Source: Rhizobium gallicum bv. gallicum R602sp (lineage in GTDB: Bacteria; Pseudomonadota; Alphaproteobacteria; Rhizobiales; Rhizobiaceae). Taken from it: 64,000 nucleotides of DNA. Where the stretch lies: the NCBI RefSeq assembly GCF_000816845.1, contig NZ_CP006877.1, forward strand, positions 1,183,501-1,247,500. The letters are read 5' to 3'. How positions within the stretch are numbered: the stretch's first letter is position 1; the number at the start of each line of letters is the position of its first letter. Position numbers and translations under genes: made by a program. The notes below the pieces were generated by a model. The model did no database searches. It was not told where the DNA came from and was given only the letters and a program-made list of their open reading frames with translations. Positions 44,799 through 58,060 of this stretch are shown here, piece by piece.

Positions 44799-46361
44799 AT
44801 GTTTACGACTCCCTCCCTCAAAACGATGCTGAAGGCGTCCACTGTCGCAGGTCTCGCTGCCGCCGTGTTTGCAACCGGTGTGCCGCTTGAGATCACGCGC
44901 TCGTACGCCGAAGCTGTCAATGTTCAAGCTCCGTCGGTCCCGAGCTTTGCGAATGTCGTCGACGCCGTTTCCCCGGCCGTCGTTTCCGTTCGCGTCGAAT
45001 CCCGCATCAATCCGGCCTCCGACAGCACCGACGGCTTCGCGTTCGATTTCAACGGCCGCGGTTTCGACGATCTTCCCGACGACCACCCGCTGAAGCGCTT
45101 CTTCAGGCAGTTCGGCGAACAAGGCCCGAACGGTCCTCAGGGCGGTCCGAACAGAAGGTTTGGCCCGCCGGATGGCAAGGGCCGCCTGCGCCCAGTCGCG
45201 CAGGGCTCCGGCTTCTTCATTTCCGAAGACGGCTATGTCGTCACCAACAATCACGTCGTTTCCGACGGCTCGGCCTTTGTTGCCGTCATGACCGACGGGA
45301 CCGAGTTAGACGCCAAGCTGATCGGGAGGGATCCGCGCACGGACCTCGCGGTGCTCAAGGTTGACGGAAAAGGCCGCAAGTTCACCTATGTAAACTGGGC
45401 TGACGACAACAATGTCCGCGTCGGTGACTGGGTCGTGGCGGTCGGCAATCCGTTCGGTCTCGGCGGCACGGTAACGGCAGGCATCATTTCGGCCCGTGGC
45501 CGCGATATCGGCTCCGGTCCTTATGACGACTACCTGCAGGTGGACGCAGCCGTGAACCGCGGTAACTCCGGTGGTCCGACCTTCAACCTCAGCGGCCAGG
45601 TGGTCGGCATCAACACCGCGATCTTCTCGCCGTCGGGCGGCAGCGTCGGCATCGCCTTCGCGATCCCGGCTTCGACCGCCAAGGACGTCGTTGCCGACCT
45701 GATGAAGGACGGTACGGTTTCGCGCGGCTATCTCGGCGTACAGATCCAGCCGGTTACCAAGGACATCGCCGATTCGCTCGGCCTATCGGAAGCAAACGGC
45801 GCGCTGGTCGTCTCGGCTCAGGATGGAACGCCGGGCCAGAAGGCCGGCATGAAGGCAGGCGACGTCGTCACTGCCGTCAACGGCGAAACGGTCAAGGATG
45901 CCCGCGATCTCAGCCGCCGCATCGGCGCCATGCAGCCTGGCAGCAAGGTCGAAGTGTCGGTCTGGCGCGACAGCAAGGCTCAATCCCTCACTGTTGAACT
46001 CGGCACCTTGCCGATCGACCAGAAGGACGCCTCCAACGACGACAATGGTGGTCCGGCACCGCAGCCTGAGGCACCGGCATCCGAAAAGGCGCTTGCCGAT
46101 CTCGGCTTGACGGTCGGCCCCTCCGATGACGGCAAGGGCTTGACGATCACCGGCATCGACGCGGATTCGGATGCTGCCGACAAGGGCATCAAGCAAGGCG
46201 AAAAGATCACCTCGGTGAACAACCAGCAGGTCTCCAACGCCGATGATGTCGTCAAGGTTTTGAACCAGGCGAAGAAGGACGGCCGCACCCGGGCCCTCTT
46301 CCAGATCCAGTCCCAGGAAGGTAGCCGCTTCGTTGCGCTGCCGATCAACGGCCAAGGCTGA
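44799..46361 (+). CDS. degP: Periplasmic serine protease DegP/HtrA
   Basis: A 520-residue protein. The export signal covers roughly residues 1-38. The trypsin-like domain has H152 (TNNHVVS), D182 (RTDLAVLK) and S257 (GNSGGP), followed by two PDZ domains (about 310-400 and 425-515). A Gly/Pro/Asn-rich insert (about 105-125) precedes the catalytic core. It degrades or chaperones misfolded envelope proteins. GAGAAGG precedes the ATG at 44799. A terminator separates it from a two-component pair that may sense envelope stress. Confidence 0.95.
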   Translation: MFTTPSLKTMLKASTVAGLAAAVFATGVPLEITRSYAEAVNVQAPSVPSFANVVDAVSPAVVSVRVESRINPASDSTDGFAFDFNGRGFDDLPDDHPLKRFFRQFGEQGPNGPQGGPNRRFGPPDGKGRLRPVAQGSGFFISEDGYVVTNNHVVSDGSAFVAVMTDGTELDAKLIGRDPRTDLAVLKVDGKGRKFTYVNWADDNNVRVGDWVVAVGNPFGLGGTVTAGIISARGRDIGSGPYDDYLQVDAAVNRGNSGGPTFNLSGQVVGINTAIFSPSGGSVGIAFAIPASTAKDVVADLMKDGTVSRGYLGVQIQPVTKDIADSLGLSEANGALVVSAQDGTPGQKAGMKAGDVVTAVNGETVKDARDLSRRIGAMQPGSKVEVSVWRDSKAQSLTVELGTLPIDQKDASNDDNGGPAPQPEAPASEKALADLGLTVGPSDDGKGLTITGIDADSDAADKGIKQGEKITSVNNQQVSNADDVVKVLNQAKKDGRTRALFQIQSQEGSRFVALPINGQG

Positions 46362-46384
46362 TCCTCCCACCTTGGCCCAAAAAG

Positions 46385-46420
46385 GGGAGCCGCGATCCGA
46401 CCTCCGCGCGGCTCCCTTTC
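46385..46420 (+). terminator. Terminator after degP
   Basis: GGGAGCCGCG (46385-46394) and CGCGGCTCCC (46407-46416) form a perfect 10-pair stem with a 12-base loop, followed by TTTCTCC. It lies 24 bases after the degP stop. Confidence 0.85.
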
Positions 46421-46514
46421 TCCATCCTTTTCAAGGACGACGGCGATGACCCCACTGCAACAGGATGACGCTTTGAGCCTTGCCCAAACGCAACCGGCAG
46501 GTAATGTCGGCCGG

Positions 46515-47192
46515 ATGAAGATTCTCATCATCGAAGACGATCTCGAAACCGCGGCCTACCTCACAAAGGCCTTTCGCGAGGCAGGCATCATCGCCGATCA
46601 TGCAAGCGACGGCGAAAGCGGGCTCTTCATGGGGTCCGAAAACAGCTACGACGTGATCGTCATTGACCGCATGCTGCCGCGCCGCGACGGGCTCTCCGTC
46701 ATCAGCGAGCTGCGGCGCAAGGGCGTCCATACGCCGCTTCTCATTCTTTCCGCCCTGGGGCAGGTCGATGACCGCGTGACCGGCCTTCGCGCCGGCGGCG
46801 ACGACTACCTGCCGAAGCCCTACGCGTTCAGCGAGCTTCTCGCCCGTGTCGAAGTGCTCGGCCGTCGCAAAGGCACGCCGGAGCAGGACGTGGTCTACCG
46901 CGTCGGCGACCTCGAACTCGATCGGCTTTCCCATGAAGTCCGGCGCGGCGGCAAGGAAATTCCGCTCCAGCCGCGCGAATTCCGCCTTCTCGAATACCTG
47001 ATGAAGAATGCCGGGCAGGTCGTCACGCGCACCATGCTGCTCGAGCATGTCTGGGATTACCATTTCGATCCGCAGACGAACGTCATCGACGTGCATGTCT
47101 CGCGCCTGCGCTCGAAGATCGAGAAGGACTTCAGCCGGCCGCTGCTGAAGACGATCCGCGGTGCGGGATACATGATCAAGGACGAGGGATGA
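46515..47192 (+). CDS. OmpR-type response regulator
   Basis: A 225-residue protein. The receiver has acidic residues EDD at 7-9, D51 (VIVIDRMLPRRDG) and the K of YLPKPYAF; a winged-helix effector domain follows (PLQPREFRLLEYLMKNAGQVVTRTMLLEHVW). Start at ATG 46515 (MKILIIEDD); the frame upstream to 46446 is open but atypical. The stop overlaps the start of the kinase gene by 4 bases. The position after degP suggests a role in envelope homeostasis, which is an inference. Confidence 0.9.
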   Translation: MKILIIEDDLETAAYLTKAFREAGIIADHASDGESGLFMGSENSYDVIVIDRMLPRRDGLSVISELRRKGVHTPLLILSALGQVDDRVTGLRAGGDDYLPKPYAFSELLARVEVLGRRKGTPEQDVVYRVGDLELDRLSHEVRRGGKEIPLQPREFRLLEYLMKNAGQVVTRTMLLEHVWDYHFDPQTNVIDVHVSRLRSKIEKDFSRPLLKTIRGAGYMIKDEG

Positions 47193-48595
47193 GCCGTTTT
47201 TGGTTTCTCTTCAAGTCCACCGCAGTCCGTCTTTCGGCCCTTTATATCCTGCTTTTTTCAATCTGCGCCGCAACGCTCGTCTTCTACGTGACGGCGATGT
47301 CGCAGCGGCTGCTCAGCGGGCAGATCCGCGAGGCCGTCCAGCAAGAAGTCGATGTGGTCAGGCGTGCGTATGATCTGGGGGGCATGAACGCGCTGCTGCG
47401 CGCGATGGAGCGCCGCACGCGTCAGCCGGGCGCAAATCTCTATGTCATCGCCGGCCCGTCGGGCGATATCCTTGCGGGCAACGTCGCCTCGGTGCAGCCG
47501 GGCGTCTTTGAGGAAACCGGTTGGACCTCCGTTCCCTTCTTCTATCAACGCTACGCCGATAGCGGGGTCGACCGCCGCCACATGGCGATCGCCAATATCT
47601 TCGTGCTCGACAACGGCCTGCGCATTCTCGTCGGCCGCGATCTCGGCGAGCCCGAGCGCTTCCGCGTGCTGGTGCGCCAGGCGCTGATGATCGCGCTTGC
47701 GATCATGGGCCTCGGCGCCATCATCATCTGGTTCGGTATCGGCCGCAACGCGCTGAAGCGGATCGATCGCATGTCCGCCGCAAGCAAGAAGATCATGGCG
47801 GGCGACCTCTCGCAGCGCCTGCCGGTCGGCGGCTCGGGCGACGAATTCGACCGCCTGTCGGTTTCGCTGAACACGATGCTGGAGCGCATCGAAAAGCTGA
47901 ACGAGGGCCTGCGGCAAGTTTCCGACAACATTGCCCACGACCTCAAGACGCCGCTGACGCGACTGCGCAACAAGGCCGCTGATGCGATTGACACGGCCAA
48001 TGAGGATCAGCGCCGCCTGGCTCTGGACGGGATCATCTCGGAATCCGATCAACTGATCCGAACCTTCGATGCGCTTTTGATGATCTCGCGGGTGGAAGCG
48101 GGTTCTGTCGCCGCGGAGATGTCGCCAATCGAGCTTTCGACGATTGTTGCCGACAGCGCCGAACTTTACGAGCCCGTTGCGGATGAGGCCGGACTTTTGC
48201 TGACATCCAGCATCGAACCCGGCATATCCATCCAAGGCAACCGCGAACTGATCGGCCAGGCGATCTTCAATCTGATCGACAACGCGATCAAATATTCCGG
48301 GGATGGCACGGGCGGTGAAATCAGCCTGAAGCTGTTGCGCCGGCCTGACGGCATTTGCCTTTCGGTCGCCGACCACGGGCCGGGCATCCCCGCCGACAAG
48401 CGCGAGGATGTCGTCAAGCGCTTCGTGCGGCTTGACGAGAGCCGGTCGAAGCCCGGCACGGGGCTTGGCCTTTCGCTCGTCGAGGCAGTGATGGAACTGC
48501 ATGGCGGCACGCTGGAGCTTTCCGATACAGATCCGGAAAAAGAAGACAGTCGTGGCCTTACCGTCAGCGTGATTTTCCCCGTCAAGCCGGCTTAG
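47189..48595 (+). CDS. Sensor histidine kinase (EnvZ/QseC-like)
   Basis: A 468-residue inner-membrane kinase. Helices at about 15-36 and 163-184 enclose a periplasmic region of about 125 residues. A HAMP domain (about 185-235) leads to H250 (SDNIAHDLKTPLTRLRNK) and a HATPase (NLIDNAIKYS, DHGPGIP, GTGLGLSLV). It is translationally coupled to the response regulator. The signal is unknown. Confidence 0.9.
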   Translation: MSRFWFLFKSTAVRLSALYILLFSICAATLVFYVTAMSQRLLSGQIREAVQQEVDVVRRAYDLGGMNALLRAMERRTRQPGANLYVIAGPSGDILAGNVASVQPGVFEETGWTSVPFFYQRYADSGVDRRHMAIANIFVLDNGLRILVGRDLGEPERFRVLVRQALMIALAIMGLGAIIIWFGIGRNALKRIDRMSAASKKIMAGDLSQRLPVGGSGDEFDRLSVSLNTMLERIEKLNEGLRQVSDNIAHDLKTPLTRLRNKAADAIDTANEDQRRLALDGIISESDQLIRTFDALLMISRVEAGSVAAEMSPIELSTIVADSAELYEPVADEAGLLLTSSIEPGISIQGNRELIGQAIFNLIDNAIKYSGDGTGGEISLKLLRRPDGICLSVADHGPGIPADKREDVVKRFVRLDESRSKPGTGLGLSLVEAVMELHGGTLELSDTDPEKEDSRGLTVSVIFPVKPA

Positions 48596-48678
48596 GGTTG
48601 GCCGCCCCGGATTGTGACCCTAGGTTAGGGGCTCGTATGGCAGCGCTGATTCCGGGCGCGGCGGCACCGGGAGGTGAA

Positions 48679-51629
48679 ATGCTGACGAATTCGACACACA
48701 GCCTGAAGAACGTGGGTGGCGGTTTATTGCGACCGCTGAACCAATCCGAGCTCAAGCTGGCGCTCGCCGACCTGCAGGATATCGGCAGGCACGAACCGGC
48801 CGTCGCGGCACTGCTGAAGGCAGGTGGTCCGCTATCCGACTTCATCGCTGCGGTACTGACGCTTTCGCCCTATCTTCGCGAGATTGCCAATATAGACAAT
48901 GCGGTTCTCGCTGCTGCGATTTCATCGCCTGTCGAGCCGCAGATCGAAGTGCTGATTGCTGAGGCGCGCGACTGCTGGAAGCCCGAAGACGGGATTTCGC
49001 CTGCCGAATCTGCCGTCATGAGCCGGTTGCGGACCATCAAGCGGAAAGTGGCATTTCTTGTCGCTCTCGCCGATCTCGCCGGGCTCTTCGACGGGCGGCA
49101 GACGACGGCCTGGCTGAGTGCCCTGGCCGAAGCCTCGGTCAAAGCCGCGATCGATCATCTTTTGCTGTCTGCCCATGAGGCCGGCAAACTGCAATTGAGG
49201 GACGCCGAAAATCCGAGCGAAGGTTCCGGTCTGGTCGTGCTCGGTATGGGAAAGCTCGGCGCATCGGAACTGAACTATTCGTCCGATATCGATCTTGTGG
49301 TTTTCTTCGACGAGCATGCCGGCATCGTGCCTGATCCGGATGATGCGATCGACATCTTTCCGCGGATGATGCGGCGGCTGGTGCGAATCCTTCAGGAGCG
49401 CACGGCCGACGGATATGTCTTCCGTACCGATCTGCGCCTGCGTCCCGATCCCGGTTCGACACCGCTTGCGATCCCGGTCGATGCCGCGATGATCTACTAT
49501 GAAGGGCGCGGCCAGAATTGGGAGAGGGCAGCCTTCATCAAGGCGCGGCCCGTTGCCGGGGATATGAAGGCGGGAGAGGGGTTCGTGCGCGGGCTTGCGC
49601 CCTTCGTCTTCCGCAAGTATCTGGACTATGCGGCGATCGCAGACATTCATTCGATCAAGCGGCAGATCCACGCGCACAAGGGCCACGGCGCAATTGCGGT
49701 CAAGGGGCACAATGTCAAGCTCGGCCGCGGCGGCATCCGCGAGATCGAATTTTTCGTGCAGACGCAACAGCTGATTGCCGGCGGGCGCATGCCGGCGCTG
49801 CGCAGCCGCGGCACGGAGCAGACGCTTGCCGAACTGACCAAGGCGAAATGGATCGATGCGGAAACCCGCGACGAACTGACGGAGGCCTACTGGTTTCTCC
49901 GTGATGTGGAACACCGCATCCAGATGGTGCGCGACGAGCAGACGCATTTGCTGCCGGAAACAGAGGCCGATCTGAAGCGCATCGCCTTCATGATGGGCTT
50001 TACGGATACGCCGAGTTTTGCTGAGCGGTTGGTGGAGGTGCTGCGCACCGTGGAGCGGCGCTATGCGCGGCTCTTCGAGCAGGAGACCAGGCTGTCGACC
50101 GATACCGGAAATCTGGTGTTCACAGGCCAGGCCGACGATCCGGATACGCTGGAGACGCTGAAGAAGCTCGGCTTCAAGCGCACGTCCGATATTTCCCGCA
50201 TTATCCGCACTTGGCATTACGGCCGCTATCGCGCGACACAATCCGTCGAAGCGCGGGAGCGGCTGACGGAGCTCGCGCCGGAGCTGCTTCGCGTCTTCGG
50301 CGAAAGCAAGCGGGCTGACGAGGCGCTGCTGCGCTTCGACAGCTTCATTTCCGGCCTGCCGGCCGGTATTCAGCTTTTCTCCTTGCTCGGCAGCAATCCG
50401 GCGCTGCTTTCGCTGATCGTCAACATCATGTCCTCGGCGCCAAAGCTTGCCGAGGTGATCGCCGCCAAGCCGCACGTCTTCGACGGCATGCTCGATCCGG
50501 GACTGATGGCGGAGCTGCCGACGCGTGACTATCTCGGCGAACGTTTGAAGGCATCGCTGGCGCAGGCGGGCCACTACGAGGAGGTGCTGGACCGGCTGCG
50601 CATCTTTGCCGCCGAGCAGCGCTTCCTGATCGGCATCCGGCTCTTGACCGGCGCGATCAACGGGCTGATGGCAGCTCGCGCCTTCACCCATCTGGCCGAC
50701 CTTGCGATTGAAGCCGCGCTCGATGCGGTCAGGCAGGAAATGCGGGCGGCACACGGCGATTTTCCCGGCGGCAAGGTCGCCATTGCCGGCATGGGCAAGC
50801 TTGGCAGCTTCGAGCTGACGGCGGGCTCCGACATCGATCTCATCCTGCTCTACGACTATGACGATGCCGCTTGCGAATCCGACGGCGGGAAGCCATTGGA
50901 TGCCGTGCGTTACTTTACACGCATGACGCAGCGGCTGATCGCGGCGTTCTCGGCGCCGACCGCCGAAGGCGTCCTCTACGAAGTTGACATGCGGCTTCGC
51001 CCCTCGGGAAACAAGGGCCCGGTCGCCACGCGCATCAGGTCTTTCGAGAAATACCAGCGCGACGAGGCTTGGACATGGGAGCATATGGCGCTTAGCCGCG
51101 CCCGTTTGATCTGTGGTGATCAGAGCCTGATGAGCGAGGCGGAACGGATCATCCGCGAGGTTCTCTCAAAGAGACGCGATGCCGCAAAGGTGAGCCGCGA
51201 CGTCGCTGAGATGCGCGAACTGATCGACAAGGAGAAAGCGCCGGACGGCATCTGGGATCTGAAACTTATTCCGGGCGGCGTCATCGATATCGAATTCATT
51301 GCGCAATATCTGGCGCTGATTTCGCCGGTGAGGAGCGTAACGGCGAAGATCGGCGGGATGAATACCGGTGAGGCGCTGAAGACGCTCGGGGCGAAGCTTC
51401 TGCCGGCGGCCGACCTCGACCTCTGCCTGGAGGCGTTCACCCTCTATACGGAGCTGTCGCAGCTGATCCGGCTTTGCATCGACGGGCCTTTCGATCCCGC
51501 CGAGGCGCCGTCCGGGCTGACGGAGCTGGTGTGCAGGGCAGGGGACTGCCCGGACGTCAAGACGCTTGAAGGCGAGATCAAACGGCTTTCGAAGGCTGTT
51601 CGGAAGATATTCCAGGCGACGGTGAATTC

Positions 51630-51633
<4 letters not shown>
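48679..51633 (+). CDS. glnE: Glutamine synthetase adenylyltransferase/deadenylase GlnE
   Basis: A 984-residue protein with two nucleotidyltransferase domains: the deadenylase half (GMGKLGASELNYSSDIDLVVFFD, about 216-238) and the adenylylase half (GMGKLGSFELTAGSDIDLILLYD, about 704-726). It adjusts glutamine synthetase activity to nitrogen status under PII control. The ATG at 48679 with GGGAGG just upstream is preferred over ATG 48637 and TTG 48598. The end overlaps the convergent PleC-like gene by 4 bases. Confidence 0.94.
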
Positions 51634-53948
<2,315 letters not shown>

Positions 53949-54040
53949 CACTAGCCTTGATCCCTCGTGTGATTCGCAGCGCCGCTCGCTCGAACCTCAC
54001 TCAATGAATCATTACTGATTCGCCGTGTCCAGAGGGAAAG

Positions 54041-54055
54041 GTAAAAATCTGTTAA
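54041..54055 (-). promoter_or_regulatory. CtrA-like box upstream of pleC
   Basis: On the minus strand the sequence reads TTAA-N7-TTAC, one mismatch from the CtrA consensus TTAA-N7-TTAA, about 95 bases before the pleC start. This is a weak motif and chance occurrence is possible. Confidence 0.35.
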
Positions 54056-54130
54056 CTATCTATAAGTGCTGGTTTTTTGCCGAGACGTTTCAAAGCGCCG
54101 CAGGGTCGCGCGGCGCCTCTGGCGAGCAAA

Positions 54131-56779
54131 TCACCCCTTCAGCGTGCGCTCGACGATGTCGCGAACGTCCGTCGAAAGGGCGGGTGCTTGTTCGATCTCC
54201 GTCAGGGCAGCGCGGGCCAAACCGGCGCGCACCGGCTCCAGCGACCGCCATGAACGCATGGAGGTCAGGATGCGGGCAGCAAGCTGCGGATTACGCTGGT
54301 CGATATCGAGGATCTCGCGCGCCAGGAAACGATAGCCTTCGCCATCGGCCCGGCCGAAGCCGGTGGGATTGGTGAAGGCAAACGTGCCGACAAGCGCGCG
54401 AACGCGGTTCGGATTGGTGCGCTTGAAGAGCGGACTTTCCATCAGCCTGCGGACCCGGTCGAGCGCGCTGGGTCCAGGGATGGTTGCCTGCACGGAAAAC
54501 CACTTGTCGATGACGAGGGCGTTTTCCACGAAGTCGTCCCGGAATGTTGAAAGCGCGGCGATCGCTTCACCGCTTTCGGGAAAGCGGTGTGCCAGGACTG
54601 TCAGCGCGTGCAGCCTCTCGGTCATGTTGTTTGCGGCGTCGAACGCAGCCTTGGCGCGTGCTGGGCCATTCTCCACATAGGAAAGGTAGGTCAGCGCGGC
54701 ATTGCGTAGCGCCCGGCGGCCGGCGCTTTTTGCGTCAGGGCTGAAGTCGCCCGGCGTTGTCATTTTCTCGAAGAGACCGGTAAAGATTGCGATTCCACGA
54801 TCTGCAATCTGCTTCATGACGGCCTGGCGCCCGGCGTGTATCGCGTCCGGATCATTATTGCTGCCGAGTTCGCGCGAGATGTCGGATTCGCTCGGCAGGG
54901 CGAGCGCCTGGGCGCGGAAGGCGGGCTCAAGGCTCTCGTCGGCGGCGGCATGAAGCAGTGCATCGATGGAGGTCTGTTCGCAGGCAATCGCTTTGCCTTC
55001 ACGCGCATCGCGCGCTGCCTTCAGCAGGTTCGGCAATGCCAGATCGGTCAGCGCCTGCCAGCGAGCGAAATGGTCCGTCTCGTGACGGGCGAGCAGCGCG
55101 AGGTCGGCGGGGCTTTGGTCGAGATGCAGGTTGATCGGTGCCGAAAAGCTGCGGTTGATCGAAACGACCGGCCGCGATCCGATGCCGTGGAGAACAGCAG
55201 TCTGCGTTCTGCCGATGAGATGCAGCACCTCTCCGGTATACTCGGCTCCTTCGACGGAGGCCGGCTCGATCTTGCCGCCGTTTTCGCCGAAAAGGGCGAG
55301 GCTGAGCGGGATATGCATCGGCTTCTTGTCGGTTTGGCCCGGCGTCGCCGGAACCATCTGCTCCAGAGACAGGCTGAAGGTCTTGGCGGTCGCATCGTAG
55401 CTTCCGGAGGCGGTGACGAGCGGCGTGCCGGCCTGGTGGTACCAAAGCGAGAACTGCGCAAGGTCGCGGCCGCTCGCATCCTCGAAGCACTTGACGAAAT
55501 CCTCGATCGTGACCGCCTGGCCGTCATGGCGATCGAAATAGACGTCCATGCCCTTTTTGAAGGTCTCCTTGCCGAGCAGGGTGGCGATCATGCGGGTGAC
55601 TTCGCTGCCCTTCTCGTAGACCGTTGTTGTATAGAAGTTATTGATTTCCCGATATTTCGTCGGGCGAACCGGGTGGGCGAGAGGGCCGGCGTCCTCCGGA
55701 AACTGCTCCGACTTCAGATGCCGGACCTCGGCAATGCGCTTGACCGGACGCGAGCGCTGATCGGACGAGAATTCATGGTCGCGATAGACGGTCAGGCCTT
55801 CCTTGAGGCAGAGCTGGAACCAGTCGCGGCAGGTAATGCGGTTTCCGGTCCAGTTGTGGAAGTATTCGTGCGCGATGATCGCTTCGATATTGGCGTAGTC
55901 GGCATCGGTTGCGGTTTCCGGATCGGCGAGAACATATTTGTCGTTGAAGATGTTGAGGCCCTTGTTCTCCATCGCCCCCATGTTGAAGTCGGAAACGGCG
56001 ACGATCATGAAGATGTCGAGATCGTATTCGCGTCCGAAGGCCTCCTCGTCCCACTTCATGGATCGCTTCAGGGCGTCCATGGCATAGGCTGCACGCGGCT
56101 CCTTTCCATGCTCGACGTAGATCTTCAGGGCAACCTCCCGGCCGGACATCGTCGTGAACGTGTCCTCGATGACGCCGAGATCGCCGGCGACGAGCGCGAA
56201 GAGATAGCTCGGTTTCGGATGCGGATCGAACCAGGCCGCGAAATGCTTGCCTTCGCCATAGCCGGCGCCGCCGAGGAAGTTGCCGTTGGAAAGCAGAAGC
56301 GGATTGGCGGCCTTGTCGGCGATGATGTTGACAGTATAGGGCGCCAGGACATCCGGACGGTCTGGGAAATAGGTGATGCGGCGGAAGCCCTCGGCCTCGC
56401 ATTGGGTGCAGTAGATACCGCCGGTGCGGTAGAGGCCCATCAGCTGGGTATTGGCTTGCGGATTGATGATCGTCGAGATCGTCAGTTCGAAGGGGTCGGC
56501 TGCGGGAAGGTTGTAGACGGCCAGGCTATCGGCTGTCGCCGTATATTGCTCGGCCGGCATTTCCATCTGGTCGAAGAGCAGGCCGGAAAGTGAAAGCTCG
56601 TCGCCGTCGAGAACGAGCGGCGCCTTCGGGTCGGCACCTTCGCGGCGATGGAAGATCAATCGCGCTTCGACTTTTGTTTCTGTGGGATCAAGGTCGAAGG
56701 TCAGGTCCACGCGTTCCAGAACGAAATCGGTGGGGCGGTAATCTGCCAGATTGATGACCTGGCCCGTGTCTGTACGCAT
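54131..56779 (-). CDS. pepN: Aminopeptidase N (M1 family)
   Basis: An 882-residue metallo-aminopeptidase. The substrate-binding motif GAMEN is at 268-272, and the zinc site H304-E305-x2-H308 ... E327 lies in AIIAHEYFHNWTGNRITCRDWFQLCLKEGLTVYRDHEF. Length and C-terminal helical domain match the PepN subgroup. It acts on peptides in the cytoplasm. Start at ATG 56779 (MRTDTGQVINLADYRP). It lies beside pleC on the same strand, 180 bases upstream. Confidence 0.95.
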   Translation of the reverse strand: MRTDTGQVINLADYRPTDFVLERVDLTFDLDPTETKVEARLIFHRREGADPKAPLVLDGDELSLSGLLFDQMEMPAEQYTATADSLAVYNLPAADPFELTISTIINPQANTQLMGLYRTGGIYCTQCEAEGFRRITYFPDRPDVLAPYTVNIIADKAANPLLLSNGNFLGGAGYGEGKHFAAWFDPHPKPSYLFALVAGDLGVIEDTFTTMSGREVALKIYVEHGKEPRAAYAMDALKRSMKWDEEAFGREYDLDIFMIVAVSDFNMGAMENKGLNIFNDKYVLADPETATDADYANIEAIIAHEYFHNWTGNRITCRDWFQLCLKEGLTVYRDHEFSSDQRSRPVKRIAEVRHLKSEQFPEDAGPLAHPVRPTKYREINNFYTTTVYEKGSEVTRMIATLLGKETFKKGMDVYFDRHDGQAVTIEDFVKCFEDASGRDLAQFSLWYHQAGTPLVTASGSYDATAKTFSLSLEQMVPATPGQTDKKPMHIPLSLALFGENGGKIEPASVEGAEYTGEVLHLIGRTQTAVLHGIGSRPVVSINRSFSAPINLHLDQSPADLALLARHETDHFARWQALTDLALPNLLKAARDAREGKAIACEQTSIDALLHAAADESLEPAFRAQALALPSESDISRELGSNNDPDAIHAGRQAVMKQIADRGIAIFTGLFEKMTTPGDFSPDAKSAGRRALRNAALTYLSYVENGPARAKAAFDAANNMTERLHALTVLAHRFPESGEAIAALSTFRDDFVENALVIDKWFSVQATIPGPSALDRVRRLMESPLFKRTNPNRVRALVGTFAFTNPTGFGRADGEGYRFLAREILDIDQRNPQLAARILTSMRSWRSLEPVRAGLARAALTEIEQAPALSTDVRDIVERTLKG

Positions 56780-56956
56780 AGTGTTCCCTGAAGACCTTTA
56801 TCGATATGGGCTGGGACAGACGCGAATGCTCTGCCATAGGTTTTGCAGCATCATCACATTAAAGTCTGAACTAAACTTAAAGCGAAATGGAGGGAGTGCA
56901 AGTTTTGATGGCCGCAATTGGCGGAGATGCTTAGATGACGAGCGGATGGGCGTGCA

Positions 56957-58060
56957 CTATCTAAGATTGAGCGCGGCCTTTATGACAGCATCGTCTTCGG
57001 TCCGCTGGACGACGACGCCGTGCCACCCGAGACCGTCATAGTCTTCGTATCCCAAGGTCTTCGCAAATGCGACGATCGACCCGTTGTTGTCGTAATAGCT
57101 GCCGCGGGATTTGCCTGTCTGATTTTGCAGCGCGAAATGGGTGAAGAGAAGCGCCGGATTACTTGCGGCGATGATCCTGCTTGCACCATCGAGCAGCATG
57201 ACGGTCGTCTTTTGCGCGACCTGCGGCGGCAAGTTGGCCTCTTTGTCGACGATCGCCTGTCCCTGGTTTTGCCAGTCGAAATAGACGCCGAGCGTCCCGA
57301 CGATCGCCCCGTCGACTTTGCCGCCTTCGCGGACGCCGGTGGCATAGACAAGCGCGGTCCGGCCGTCGTGCAGCGGGCTGGGGCGGACCTCGTCTACGAT
57401 GTAGTCGTCGCCGCACTTGCAATGCGCCGCCGCCTGGAACCAGGCGTCGCCGGCAAGCGAACGGTTGGTGACTTTGCGCTGGAACTGGGGATTTGCCGAG
57501 GCGACGATACGTCCGGAAAGATCGGTCAGCACGAGGTCCAGATAGACCGTGTAGAACCGGTTTATCACGCCGAGCCGCTCGGACGCAAAGCGTGTCTTGT
57601 CGCTGCCCGGCTCCTGCAGGGCCTGCCACAATGCGGTATCGGTTGCCCACCATCGCACGTCGGCCGTCCGTTCGAAGAGGTTGCGCACGATAAGCTGGAC
57701 GAGGGTTTGCGCAAGGTCCGTCAACCTCACGCCTTCCATCTCGTTCACCAGCGATTCCGCCATCGTCCGCGACAGCCCGATGCGGCCAAGGACGTTGCTC
57801 TCGAATTTTCCCGCGATATCGCTTGCAACCTGCGCCAGACGCTGCACCTCGTTGGCAACGACGGCAAAGCCCTTGCCGGTCTCGCCCGCGCGAGCGGCCT
57901 CGATCAGTGCGTTGATCGCCAGCAGCTTGATCTGCTTTACCACATGGGTGTTGGCTAAACTGAAATGCTCAAGATCAGTACCGATCCCTTCCGTCACAAT
58001 GCGCATGGAACGCGGCGTTGCGGTCTGCTGTGTCTGATCGCTTGTCTTAAGCGGCATCAT
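56957..58060 (-). CDS. Minimal MCP-tip protein with Cache-like sensor domain
   Basis: A 367-residue soluble protein. Residues about 44-75 ([37 protein letters not shown]) are the tip of an MCP signalling hairpin, but the long coiled-coil arms are missing. The remainder ([57 protein letters not shown]) resembles a double Cache domain, although no membrane helices flank it. A CKCGDD motif could bind metal. Two adjacent ATGs (58060, 58057). Whether it couples to CheA is unknown. Confidence 0.8.
   Translation of the reverse strand: MMPLKTSDQTQQTATPRSMRIVTEGIGTDLEHFSLANTHVVKQIKLLAINALIEAARAGETGKGFAVVANEVQRLAQVASDIAGKFESNVLGRIGLSRTMAESLVNEMEGVRLTDLAQTLVQLIVRNLFERTADVRWWATDTALWQALQEPGSDKTRFASERLGVINRFYTVYLDLVLTDLSGRIVASANPQFQRKVTNRSLAGDAWFQAAAHCKCGDDYIVDEVRPSPLHDGRTALVYATGVREGGKVDGAIVGTLGVYFDWQNQGQAIVDKEANLPPQVAQKTTVMLLDGASRIIAASNPALLFTHFALQNQTGKSRGSYYDNNGSIVAFAKTLGYEDYDGLGWHGVVVQRTEDDAVIKAALNLR

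Noticed and set aside
54836..56593. 585-codon open frame antisense to pepN
   Set aside because: pepN has GAMEN and HExxH motifs. The antisense frame has no recognisable domain.
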